64,000 nt of DNA. It comes from CAZAFL01 sp964484465 (GTDB lineage: Bacteria; Bacteroidota; Ignavibacteria; UBA10030; SZUA-254). Below, in pieces: positions 44,115 through 53,047 of this stretch. The notes beneath the pieces were generated by a model that had not been told where the DNA came from, searched no databases, and saw nothing but the letters and a program-made list of their open reading frames with translations. Both the position numbers and the translations under genes were made by a program. Within the stretch, counting starts at the first letter, position 1; every line of letters begins with the position of its first letter. Where the stretch lies: contig CAZAFL010000013.1 of NCBI GenBank assembly GCA_964484465.1, forward strand, positions 12,466 through 76,465, read 5' to 3'.

Positions 44115-46955
44115 TCAGAAATCCCATCCAAAGAAAAATTGGTTAAAGACACCCTCCTGCAGTCGCGTGAAGTTATTTTCAATTCTTTTGCCGGCATCAT
44201 ATCTGAGCACCAATGCTCCGCCAAGATTCAGGCGAAGCCCCATTCCCATACTTCCCAGGGTTTCGAGGTATTGATCATCCCATGCACTCCCGGCATCAAA
44301 AAATATTGCACCCCGAAAGCCTACGAAACTCACTCCACCGAAAGGGAAACGGAATGCAAGCTGGTCGAGGAATGGAAATCGGAGTTCGTGGCTTGTCAGC
44401 CAGAGCTTTTTACCACGAAGTGACCAGCGGGGATATCCTCGTAAATCCCAGCTCCCTCCCATGAAAAAGCGGCGGGATTCTTCACCATCATTGTAAAAAA
44501 GCCAGTATCGCATAGCATACGCAGAACGAAGCCCGAGACGGTAGTAGTTACGATAATCCAGGATGACTGAATAATAATTCGCGTGAGAATATTGAATATC
44601 GCTTGTGTAGGCGAGTGTAAGATTGAACCGGGTTCCATCGAGGGGCCCGCTGGGTCCCCACAACGAATTGTCATGAGTAAACGAAATGGAATTTGAAAGG
44701 AAGAGCGCGCGCCTCGAATTGTCGATATTCGCCGACCCGGCGTCCTGCAACTGTCCCTCAGTCGCATCCTTCTCTGAATTGCTGATGCTGGTGAGGATTG
44801 CAATTCGCCTGAATTTCGAAATCGGATAACTTAATGTAAAATATCCCCCAAACACACGTTCAAAAAAGAACTCGGCGGGGTCAGTCAGGTCATACCTGCG
44901 ACCGCTGAACCGATATATTCCGTAGGCATAGTTGGTGCGTTGCTGAAGCGATACCCGTGAGATCGCAATATTGAAGCTCGACAGCAGTTCATCAGAAGCC
45001 TGTGCTGTGTTATAGACAAGAAAATAGTATTGTTCATTCCCCAACAAATCACTTAACGCCAGAAAGGCTCCTCCAGCAGTACCGAACACCGGGTCGGTAG
45101 AAATCTGGCTTTCGGCAATATCCAGACTATAATCCCCTTTATATCTCAATGATTTCGGCTCCGAAACTCCGGCAACAGTTTTAGGCTGCCATTGACCCAA
45201 CAACGGAACGGCGTTTATTGAGCGAACGGTTTTGGATGAATCGTATACCCCCTGAACACCGGCGATACTCCTGATCTGGAAACTAAACCCCTGGAACGCA
45301 GTGAACACAAGATTGCTATCGGCCCAGGCTGGGTCAAACGCTGCAGTTGTGAACTGGGTGAGCTTTCTCATCTGGTGAGGAACCGCATGCAAACTGTCAA
45401 ATTTCATCATCCAGATATTCCGTGCACCGTCAACATCTGAAGTGAAGACGAGCGATTTCCCGTCTGGAGACCATGCGGGTGAGTAATAACTTTCATCGCC
45501 GTAGGTAAGGTAGGTAATGTGCTGTGTTGCAACGTCGTACGTAAACAAATTGTAAACTCCATGTTCACCGAACGGCGTCCGGTCCGAACTGAACGCAATT
45601 CTATCACCATTCGGCGACCACGCCGGATCGCGATCGTCATAAACATCGTTTGTCAACCGTGTAAGCACCTGCTGTTCAACATCCCATATATAGAGGTCAT
45701 TGTTTCCTGATTTGTCGACGGAAGAAAACACGATTCTTCTTCCGTCAGGAGACCACGACGGCGAGCCGAGAGCCACAAGGTCTTTGAAGTGGTAGTTCTC
45801 TATAATCCTGTCGTTAGGGATGTCATACAAATGAAGAACATCGTTCTCCCCGCTTTTTGTAACAAACGCAAGAATACCCTTGCTGGAGATATCTAGTTTA
45901 CTCTGAAATAAATGGAATGCCTCGAACTCATCCGATTTTTCTCCCTCAATAACAACGGAGGATTGTGCTCTCGCGGTATCAAACTGGCGGCGGAACACAC
46001 TGGTATACCCCGAATGATTACCGATAAAATAGATTTCTTTTTTCCCTTCGTGATTATAGAATACCGGTTTCGAATTAAACCCTTCTGAAACGATATCCTT
46101 TGACACCGCTCCGGGCTCGTCGGACGAGGCGAGGAGCGGATAGTATTGTTTCTTCAGCGCATAGATCCAATCATTATCAAACTGTTCATAATTTTTACCG
46201 GTGGTCAGTCTGAACACATCTTCAAATGAATTTGACTTCCAGAAATTCTCCATCATTTGAAGAATTTTTTCCTCTCCATACCGTTCTGCGACAAAATGAA
46301 GAAGATTTTCACCCTCCTTGTACATCAGAAATGTTCCGAAGATACGATCCATATCGCTCAGAGGAACGACATAATTACTTACGACAGCATCCCGCATGAC
46401 CATCTCTGCCTGCATGTCCCAACTTTTCGACCAGAATTCCGCCAGCCCTTCAACGAACCACAGGGGAGGCAGGCGGTCCTGGGTCTGGCGATGGTCAAGC
46501 AGAACTCGATTAATTTTGCTGTGCATGAAAACATGCACCAGCTCGTGGCGAATGACATGGCGAAAATCCCACATCGATCCATCGTACGGGATGACAACGC
46601 GACCCTTGAGAAACTCGAAGAACCCTCCGATCCCTTCCGGAATAAAATCTGGCGTAGTATTGGTCTGCTGAAAGTGGAGATGGGAACTGTAAAAAATCAG
46701 CGGGATACGGTTGGCAACATTATTGTTAAACTTATCCTCGAGAATATGATAGCTCTCTTCAGCGAGGAACGCTCCCCGTTCGGCTAAATCCTTCATCTCC
46801 GGATAATAATAAATATCAAAGTGTTCCGTCTTGAGGATATGCCATTCGAAATCGGTGTACTGTATTTTGTTCTGACCGAAGTAGAAAAACTGTGCGGAGA
46901 CAACATCAACGAAGACAACTATCAATAGCAGATATAGGGCGCGCCATCGGGGCAT
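44115..46955 (-). CDS. metallopeptidase - TolB propeller - outer-membrane barrel fusion protein
   Basis: 946 residues. Signal peptide (1-21), a peptidase-MA-like gluzincin domain with HELVH at 137-141 and third ligand E169 in FVEGLAEF, then TolB/PD40 blades (about 390-560: SWSPDGRRIVFSS, AWSPNGDRIAFSS, AWSPDGKSLVFTS), and a C-terminal barrel (about 650-946) with the Omp85-like GSWDLRGYPRW motif and final aromatic residue (GWDF). The passenger would be placed outside or held in the periplasm by its own barrel. No POTRA is seen. Two envelope genes follow directly. Confidence 0.8.
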   Translation of the reverse strand: MPRWRALYLLLIVVFVDVVSAQFFYFGQNKIQYTDFEWHILKTEHFDIYYYPEMKDLAERGAFLAEESYHILEDKFNNNVANRIPLIFYSSHLHFQQTNTTPDFIPEGIGGFFEFLKGRVVIPYDGSMWDFRHVIRHELVHVFMHSKINRVLLDHRQTQDRLPPLWFVEGLAEFWSKSWDMQAEMVMRDAVVSNYVVPLSDMDRIFGTFLMYKEGENLLHFVAERYGEEKILQMMENFWKSNSFEDVFRLTTGKNYEQFDNDWIYALKKQYYPLLASSDEPGAVSKDIVSEGFNSKPVFYNHEGKKEIYFIGNHSGYTSVFRRQFDTARAQSSVVIEGEKSDEFEAFHLFQSKLDISSKGILAFVTKSGENDVLHLYDIPNDRIIENYHFKDLVALGSPSWSPDGRRIVFSSVDKSGNNDLYIWDVEQQVLTRLTNDVYDDRDPAWSPNGDRIAFSSDRTPFGEHGVYNLFTYDVATQHITYLTYGDESYYSPAWSPDGKSLVFTSDVDGARNIWMMKFDSLHAVPHQMRKLTQFTTAAFDPAWADSNLVFTAFQGFSFQIRSIAGVQGVYDSSKTVRSINAVPLLGQWQPKTVAGVSEPKSLRYKGDYSLDIAESQISTDPVFGTAGGAFLALSDLLGNEQYYFLVYNTAQASDELLSSFNIAISRVSLQQRTNYAYGIYRFSGRRYDLTDPAEFFFERVFGGYFTLSYPISKFRRIAILTSISNSEKDATEGQLQDAGSANIDNSRRALFLSNSISFTHDNSLWGPSGPLDGTRFNLTLAYTSDIQYSHANYYSVILDYRNYYRLGLRSAYAMRYWLFYNDGEESRRFFMGGSWDLRGYPRWSLRGKKLWLTSHELRFPFLDQLAFRFPFGGVSFVGFRGAIFFDAGSAWDDQYLETLGSMGMGLRLNLGGALVLRYDAGKRIENNFTRLQEGVFNQFFFGWDF

Positions 46956-47001
46956 TTGACATCACTTCCTCTGACATCGGCAATATGTATCAGGAATATC
47001 G

Positions 47002-48048
47002 TTATCGCTTACCGAGTTCGTTCTTTAAATAATCGATGATCTTTACTGGAGTAGGATCGACGCCGTTGAGAATTGCAAGATAGTAACTCACCCAATCGCC
47101 TAAATAAATAAGCGAAAACATTCTCGTGAGGAGCGACTTGCCTTCGCTTTCCACTTCAAGAGTTTTTCCTGCAAACTCGCCGACGATACTTCGCGTTATA
47201 TCCATCCGTAATTTCACCCTCGCATTCTCCTCTTTATCCCGCAGAAAGATGGCAGCCATCTCCTGCATCTGCCGTCGCAGTACTTTCCAGCCCACCAATT
47301 CATTGTGGTTCATCTCCGGCACGACATGCCCGAACGCGAGCACCTTTGCATTTTCTGCAAACTGTCCGCGCCAGCGTAGATTCACCACATCGAAATGGTC
47401 GGCAGAGGAATACACAATCGGTAGTTTTCCGTAGAGCTGCTGAGCAATAGAGAGTGCCGGGTTTTTTGTGGTCGGCTTTGAATAGATTTCCGATTTCTTC
47501 TCTATCATTGCGATTGTTTCCGCGACATCTTTAGTTCTCGGGGCAATGAGTTTCAGTTTTTCAAACGCCAGGAGCGGGGCAAAGAATGAATATCCCACTG
47601 CCGCCCGCGGTGGGTATCCTTTGGGAACTCCAACAAACGGTTGTCTATACTTTCGCGCCAGAACCTGTGTCTCACCATTCGAGCTGATACAGAACACGCT
47701 TGCTTTTCGCTGCACCGCATCTTTATGCGCTGCTATGGTTTCTTCCGTGCTGCCGGAATAGCTCGACACAATCACGAGGCTACCGTTATCAACAAATGCC
47801 GGGAGAAAGTAGTGCCGGTTCACAATGAACGGTATGGCAAGTTCCTCTGCAAGATACGAACGGAGCAGATCACCCCCGATGGCAGACCCTCCCAGGCCGG
47901 TGAGAACAATGTTCCTGAGACGCGCTGAGTTCAACCGGACATTTGCCTTCTTTCCAATACCGATTGCCTCCCGGACTTGCGCCGGAAAACTCACCAGAAG
48001 TGAACGCATGTTCGATTTGTCGTAACGTTGAATAGTGGATTCGGTCAT
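47002..48048 (-). CDS. bifunctional phosphoglucose/phosphomannose isomerase
   Basis: 348 residues, two SIS domains. VLTGLGGSAIGGDLLRSY and VSSYSGSTEETIAA (phosphate-binding Ser/Thr loops), ISSNGETQVLA, and the C-terminal catalytic HNELVGW segment are those of the PGI/PMI family of Archaea and several bacteria. It would link glycolysis to mannose-based glycan precursors. Lies 48 bases after ptsI. Confidence 0.92.
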   Translation of the reverse strand: MTESTIQRYDKSNMRSLLVSFPAQVREAIGIGKKANVRLNSARLRNIVLTGLGGSAIGGDLLRSYLAEELAIPFIVNRHYFLPAFVDNGSLVIVSSYSGSTEETIAAHKDAVQRKASVFCISSNGETQVLARKYRQPFVGVPKGYPPRAAVGYSFFAPLLAFEKLKLIAPRTKDVAETIAMIEKKSEIYSKPTTKNPALSIAQQLYGKLPIVYSSADHFDVVNLRWRGQFAENAKVLAFGHVVPEMNHNELVGWKVLRRQMQEMAAIFLRDKEENARVKLRMDITRSIVGEFAGKTLEVESEGKSLLTRMFSLIYLGDWVSYYLAILNGVDPTPVKIIDYLKNELGKR

Positions 48049-48096
48049 AATAGTTTTCGTATGTACAGCTGCGTCTTGTGGTTCCTAACCTTCCCG

Positions 48097-49866
48097 TCAC
48101 TTATCATTATTATCGAGCGGGATATCAGGGCAAGTTTCTTTCAGAAATTTCTGCAGATATAATTCGATTTCTTCACTCGAATGCATGGACAATGCTTTCT
48201 TTGCGACTTCCTTCATATCTTTGAAACATAATGAGCGGATAATTTTTTTGATTTCGGGAAGAACTGCAGGAACGACACTCAATTCATTCATCCCCAAACC
48301 GATAAGCAATGCAGTCGCCAACGGGTTCCCTGCCATTTCACCGCATATGCCTACCCAGATACCGCGTTTATGCCCCGCGTCGATGATATGCTTCAGCATA
48401 CGCAAAACAGAAGGGTCAAATTCATGATATAATTTTGATATCAAACTATTTCCACGGTCTACGGCAAGAAGATACTGTGTGAGGTCATTCGACCCGACGC
48501 TGAGAAAATCGACTTCCGCTGCGATTTGTTCCGCATTAAGCGCCGCAGAGGGAACTTCAATCATCACTCCGATGGAGAGTTGGTCGTCGAATTTTATTTT
48601 CTTTGCGCGCAACTCGCTTTTTGCCCGTTGCACAAATTCTTTCGCTTTACGTACCTCACCGATTGTAGAAACCATAGGGAACATAATGGCGAGGTTTTTT
48701 CTCGTACTCGCCCGCAACATCGCGCGTAGCTGGTTCATGAATAACTCGGGTCGGTCAAAGCAAACACGAATTCCGCGCCAGCCGAGGAATGGGTTTGCTT
48801 CTTCTGCAGTTTCCGGTGCGATTTTATCGCCGCCGATATCATACGTTCGCATAACAACGCGGTGCGGGTATATGCGATCGACGACTTTCTTGTATTCAAG
48901 ATACTGTTCTTCTTCGGTGGGAAAATCATCCCGGTTAATAAGCAGACTCTCTGTCCGGTATAAGCCGACTCCCTGTGAACCCTGAACAACAACGTACTCT
49001 ATTTCTTCCGGGAGTTCAATGTTCGCCGAAAGCTCTACGTTATGGTCATCCGTTGTCTGCGCAGGGAGGTCTTTCAGGCCAACAAGCTGTGTCTCAAACC
49101 TCAGGAAACGTTCACGCCGCCGTGTAAATTCTTCCACCGACTTTTCTGTCGGATGAATAACAACCGTACCGCTGTAGCCGTCGATAATGAGAAAATCTCC
49201 GGTCGTTGCTGTCCGGGTAATGTCACCGAGTCCGACAACAGCCGGTATTTTCAAGGAACGGGAAAACAATGCGGCATGTGAGGTAATACCCCCAAGGTCC
49301 GTAACATATCCGAGAACATGATTACGGCTGAGGATCATCGTATCGGCAGGCGTCAATGTATGGGCAAGAACAATCATACTGCCTTCAAGTTTGGAGATGA
49401 GTTTCTCCTGCTGAAGATTGCGAATGATTCTGTTCTTTAAATCGTCCATGTCATGCGCACGTTCATGCATATATTCATCGTGAGCCGCAAGCATCAGGCG
49501 TGCGTATTTGCCGATCTCAGCACTCACAATATATTCGGCATTCTTTTGTTCTTCCCGGATACGTTGTAAAACACCGTCGACCAAATACTGGTCGTGGAGC
49601 ACCATAATTTGCGCTTCAAGAATTTTTGCCTTCGCGTCCCCTATTTTCTCCTGCGCAAAAATAAGAATCTTGCTGAGCTCTTTTGCTGACTTTTCGATGG
49701 CCCTCTGGAACCGTTCAACTTCAGCTTCGATCTCGTCATGACGAAGAGTACGTTCTTCAACACGTGGAATTTCTTTTACAAACAGCAGGGCAGAACCCAT
49801 CGCGATGCCGGGAGATGCGGCAACTCCTTTAACTACGATTTCTTTTTTTAACTGTTGATGATCCAT
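48097..49866 (-). CDS. ptsI: PTS phosphoenolpyruvate-protein phosphotransferase (enzyme I)
   Basis: 589 residues, standard length. N-terminal HPr-binding domain, active-site histidine in GGITSHAALFSR, PEP-binding barrel with RTESLLINRDDFPTEEEQY, FLGWRGIRVC and the SVGSNDLTQYLLAVDR block. Phosphorylates HPr with PEP. No enzyme II component is in the window. Starts 6 bases after ptsH. Confidence 0.97.
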   Translation of the reverse strand: MDHQQLKKEIVVKGVAASPGIAMGSALLFVKEIPRVEERTLRHDEIEAEVERFQRAIEKSAKELSKILIFAQEKIGDAKAKILEAQIMVLHDQYLVDGVLQRIREEQKNAEYIVSAEIGKYARLMLAAHDEYMHERAHDMDDLKNRIIRNLQQEKLISKLEGSMIVLAHTLTPADTMILSRNHVLGYVTDLGGITSHAALFSRSLKIPAVVGLGDITRTATTGDFLIIDGYSGTVVIHPTEKSVEEFTRRRERFLRFETQLVGLKDLPAQTTDDHNVELSANIELPEEIEYVVVQGSQGVGLYRTESLLINRDDFPTEEEQYLEYKKVVDRIYPHRVVMRTYDIGGDKIAPETAEEANPFLGWRGIRVCFDRPELFMNQLRAMLRASTRKNLAIMFPMVSTIGEVRKAKEFVQRAKSELRAKKIKFDDQLSIGVMIEVPSAALNAEQIAAEVDFLSVGSNDLTQYLLAVDRGNSLISKLYHEFDPSVLRMLKHIIDAGHKRGIWVGICGEMAGNPLATALLIGLGMNELSVVPAVLPEIKKIIRSLCFKDMKEVAKKALSMHSSEEIELYLQKFLKETCPDIPLDNNDK

Positions 49867-49872
49867 TGAGCG

Positions 49873-50136
49873 CTACTCGTCAAATCCCCTCTCAAACAGG
49901 TCGACAACTGCTGCTGCGGCCGATTCTTCATCTTCACCGTCAAAGCGGAGTAATAATTTCGACCCCTGTTCCGCCGCGAGCGTCATGACGCCAATGATAC
50001 TCTTACCATTGATCTCCATACCGTCCTTGCAGATGTATAAATCTGATTTGAATTTTGCTATCGTTTTTACCAGAGAGGCTGCAGGGCGCGTGTGGAGTCC
50101 GGCGCGATTCTTTATGGTTACTTCCCGTTCTATCAT
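49873..50136 (-). CDS. ptsH: phosphocarrier protein HPr
   Basis: 87 residues. With ATG 50136 as start, the phospho-histidine is H15 (GLHTRPA) and the regulatory serine is S46 (GKSIIGVM), exactly as in standard HPr; the longer TTG start at 50142 would shift both by two. The retained Ser46 motif suggests HPr kinase control, but no hprK is visible. Its start follows the polyprenyl synthase stop by 2 bases. Confidence 0.95.
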   Translation of the reverse strand: MIEREVTIKNRAGLHTRPAASLVKTIAKFKSDLYICKDGMEINGKSIIGVMTLAAEQGSKLLLRFDGEDEESAAAAVVDLFERGFDE

Positions 50137-50138
50137 GT

Positions 50139-51125
50139 TCAAGAACGACGTTCCAGAAGACGCTGCGCAAGCCAGGAAAGCGTACTTGTTGCAATGCCAG
50201 GCTGAAGCAGCCTCAGGGCGTCCTGTGCAAGGCGTGTGTGCCTTACTATTTCCAGTTCAGCTTCTTCCATAATACCCTCCCGCTCATAAATCTTCCTGAT
50301 GCGTTGAACGAGAGACCCCGTTATTCCATTACCATGTCCTATTGAACGCAGCAACCGGCGGTCTTCTCCATGAACACGTTCCATCGCTTTCAGCAGGAGA
50401 TAAGTTTTTTTTCCTTCCCTGACATCTCCTCCTATAGTTTTGCCAAAGGTCCGTTTCGTTCCCACCATATCCAGCAGATCATCCTGAATCTGAAAGGCTT
50501 TTCCGAGATGACCGCCAAAATCTCTGAGAGCATTCACTTCTTTATCGTCGCCTCCCCCCACGAGAGCGCCAATTTCAGCAGCAGCAGTTATCACTTTTGC
50601 GGTCTTTTTCTGAATCATCACAAGATACTCATCAAGAATGACATTATCCCGACGTTCAAACTCCTTATCGAGTCCTTGTCCCTCACATACCTCAATAAAC
50701 GCGTCGGTAAAGGCATGGAGAACCTCATTTTTCTTCGGGTTTTTTATCGTTACAAGCAACCGATACGCAAGAGCTATCATCTCATCTCCTGCAAGGATAG
50801 CGATGTTTGTATCCCACTTCCTGTGGACGGTCGGTTTGCCTCGACGAACCGATGCATTGTCCATTACATCGTCATGGACAAGTGTGAAATTATGGAGAAT
50901 TTCAATCGCCGCGGCAGCATCAAGTGCCCGTCGAGCATTTCCGCCGACAGCTTCACATGCTAAAAGGACCAACACTGAGCGAACACGTTTTCCTCCATTG
51001 CGAAACACGTAACGGACCGGCTCGTATACGGTTCGCGGTTCATCCGAATGAACTACGGTCCTGAGGCGATCTTCAACCTGTCGCTTGTATGCATGATAAT
51101 ATTTCTGGTAATTTTCTCTCTTCAA
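50139..51125 (-). CDS. polyprenyl diphosphate synthase (trans-isoprenyl)
   Basis: 328 residues with both Asp-rich magnesium motifs, DDVMD (LVHDDVMDNASVRRGKPT) and DDLLD (QIQDDLLDMVG). Builds C15-C40 prenyl diphosphates for quinones or lipid carriers; product length cannot be set. The start is TTG 51125, no ATG alternative. First gene of the minus group with ptsH, ptsI and the isomerase; a promoter lies about 70 bases upstream. Confidence 0.92.
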   Translation of the reverse strand: MKRENYQKYYHAYKRQVEDRLRTVVHSDEPRTVYEPVRYVFRNGGKRVRSVLVLLACEAVGGNARRALDAAAAIEILHNFTLVHDDVMDNASVRRGKPTVHRKWDTNIAILAGDEMIALAYRLLVTIKNPKKNEVLHAFTDAFIEVCEGQGLDKEFERRDNVILDEYLVMIQKKTAKVITAAAEIGALVGGGDDKEVNALRDFGGHLGKAFQIQDDLLDMVGTKRTFGKTIGGDVREGKKTYLLLKAMERVHGEDRRLLRSIGHGNGITGSLVQRIRKIYEREGIMEEAELEIVRHTRLAQDALRLLQPGIATSTLSWLAQRLLERRS

Positions 51126-51191
51126 AATGTGTTTCTGCTAGAAAAATTCATGGAAATGGTATGCAAAGAAATGGTAGTTATTTACTTAAAT

Positions 51192-51220
51192 ATAATAAGA
51201 AAAGAGGCTTTGAGAAGCAA
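51192..51220 (-). promoter_or_regulatory. sigma70-like promoter of the polyprenyl synthase-ptsHI group
   Basis: Minus strand: TTGCTT (51220-51215), 17-base spacer, TATTAT (51197-51192). Leader about 60 bases. Divergent from the peptidase promoter 22 bases away. Confidence 0.5.
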
Positions 51221-51242
51221 GGAAAGCAACCTTCCTATAAAG

Positions 51243-51271
51243 TTGTCAACAGAATAAATTTTGCTTATCTT
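51243..51271 (+). promoter_or_regulatory. sigma70-like promoter of the exported peptidase group
   Basis: TTGTCA (51243-51248), 17-base spacer, TATCTT (51266-51271). Leader about 55 bases to ATG 51333, which supports that start over one at 51261. Confidence 0.55.
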
Positions 51272-51332
51272 GAACGCCATAATTGGGCGTACCATCCACA
51301 AGGATGTTTTTGGATATGTCGGAAAACTCTGT

Positions 51333-52985
51333 ATGAAACAGATCTCAGCATGGCTTCTGGCTGCTCTTATCGCACTTCAACCTCTACTCAATTCATGTTC
51401 GCAAAGGAAAAACCCCGAAGTGAGCCGTAAAGATGACCTCGTTGTATTTCTTGATTCGCTTGAACACAGGTACGAAAACGCCTGTTATCAGATGGGCACT
51501 GCAAACTGGAACAGCTATTCCAAAGAAGGGCTATATGATCTCGATGCAGCGAAACAGGAATTCGCGAAAATATTTCTCGACAGCACAGCACGCTCCACCA
51601 TTGAAGAATGGAAACAAAAATCGAGCTCACTGGCGGATAAATTGTTAGCACGCCGACTGGAGCTTTGGCACAGATGCTTCATTGGAGGCGCAATCTATGC
51701 CGACCGCGAGGTTGCTGCACAGGAAAACTCCCTCCAACAGCAAATCACCAACTTTAAATTCATGTTTGAGGGGACACCGACAACCCGCGCAAAAGTAAGC
51801 AACATGCTGCGCGAGGAAAAGAATCAGGCAAAAAGACACAGCCTCTGGTCAATCACCGGCCAGCTTTCTGCAACAACCGGTGATAGCCTCCGTCAACTCG
51901 TTAAACTTAGAAATGAAAAAGCCCGAGCATTCGGCTTTCCGAATTACTACTCACTTTCCCTCGCCCTCCAGGCAATCGATGAACAATGGCTCGTCAACAC
52001 ATTGACAATGCTCGAAGAAAAAACAAGAGATGCATTCGAGCAGTTTATCTCCTCATCAAAAAAGAAACTTCATGTAAAAGAACTCGGCCCGTGGGATTTC
52101 GATTATGCTCTTCGTGAAGCCGTTTCGATGCCCGACAAATACTTCCCATCAGACTCGGTATTTGGGGTTATTCACCGTTTCCAGAACGGCGTCGGTTTCC
52201 CCGTCGACTCACTGCCGATTAAGGAAGTTGTCAAGGATATTCCCTATGGCGGGCTGAGTCTTGCAATTAAAATTCCTACCGACTCCCGCTTCCTCGTCAA
52301 CCCCACAGTCGGAAAAGGATTTTATGGTGTTGCATTTCACGAGTACGGGCATTCACTCAAAGCAGTTCATACCGACGTTGAATATCCAATTCTCAAAGGA
52401 TACGAATGGATTCCGGGCGCACAATGCTCCGCGTATGAAGAAGGAGTTGCGGATATGCACGGGGAGTTCACCGATGACTCGCTCTGGCTCTCCGTGTTTA
52501 CAAATGCAAAGACTAAAGAAATCGAACGGTATATTAAAGGACGCGGGATCCCCGTCCTCTACCGGATGAGAAGGTTGCTGAAAGATTTCTTCATCGAATA
52601 TGAGATGTACAAAAACCCGGACCAGGATATGGCACGAACGGAGCGGGAAATGTTCAGGAAATATCTGCTCGTTGATGTGGATACAACTGAGCCGCACCAA
52701 TTCGCCGCTTCGATCTGGTATACATCATATCCCTGTTATTATCAAAATTATATTCTCGCGGGCATGATTGCAACCCAGCTCCAGGAAGCGCTGTCAAATA
52801 AATTCGGAGAAGAAAAAATTTCCAGTCCGCATGTTGCGCAATGGATGATTCATTACCTTTATGCAACAGGTGAATCGGAAGAATGGAACGAGCGCATCCG
52901 TAATGCCACCGGAAAATCTCTCGAACCGGGAGCATATCTCCGCAAGCTGGGAATAGAAACCGGCAAGGTGATCACAAAAGAATAA
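51333..52985 (+). CDS. zinc peptidase lipoprotein, M3/M2-like
   Basis: 550 residues. Lipoprotein signal (MKQISAWLLAALIALQ...LLNSC) and a gluzincin site HEYGH at 336-340 with likely third ligand E369 or E370 (YEEGVADMHGE). The all-helical body and the late YYQNYILAGMIATQL segment recall M3 oligopeptidases and M2 dipeptidases; which is closer cannot be settled by eye. Likely held at the outer membrane. The M2 gene follows 62 bases later. Confidence 0.75.
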   Translation: MKQISAWLLAALIALQPLLNSCSQRKNPEVSRKDDLVVFLDSLEHRYENACYQMGTANWNSYSKEGLYDLDAAKQEFAKIFLDSTARSTIEEWKQKSSSLADKLLARRLELWHRCFIGGAIYADREVAAQENSLQQQITNFKFMFEGTPTTRAKVSNMLREEKNQAKRHSLWSITGQLSATTGDSLRQLVKLRNEKARAFGFPNYYSLSLALQAIDEQWLVNTLTMLEEKTRDAFEQFISSSKKKLHVKELGPWDFDYALREAVSMPDKYFPSDSVFGVIHRFQNGVGFPVDSLPIKEVVKDIPYGGLSLAIKIPTDSRFLVNPTVGKGFYGVAFHEYGHSLKAVHTDVEYPILKGYEWIPGAQCSAYEEGVADMHGEFTDDSLWLSVFTNAKTKEIERYIKGRGIPVLYRMRRLLKDFFIEYEMYKNPDQDMARTEREMFRKYLLVDVDTTEPHQFAASIWYTSYPCYYQNYILAGMIATQLQEALSNKFGEEKISSPHVAQWMIHYLYATGESEEWNERIRNATGKSLEPGAYLRKLGIETGKVITKE

Positions 52986-53047
52986 ACCAATTACACCTGC
53001 CCGCATCTTCACCTATTTTACCAACCAATCACCAGGGAAATATTCTC

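Noticed and set aside
44139..46787. Plus-strand open frames opposite the peptidase/barrel gene
   Set aside because: They are antisense to a clearly coding frame and show no protein family features.
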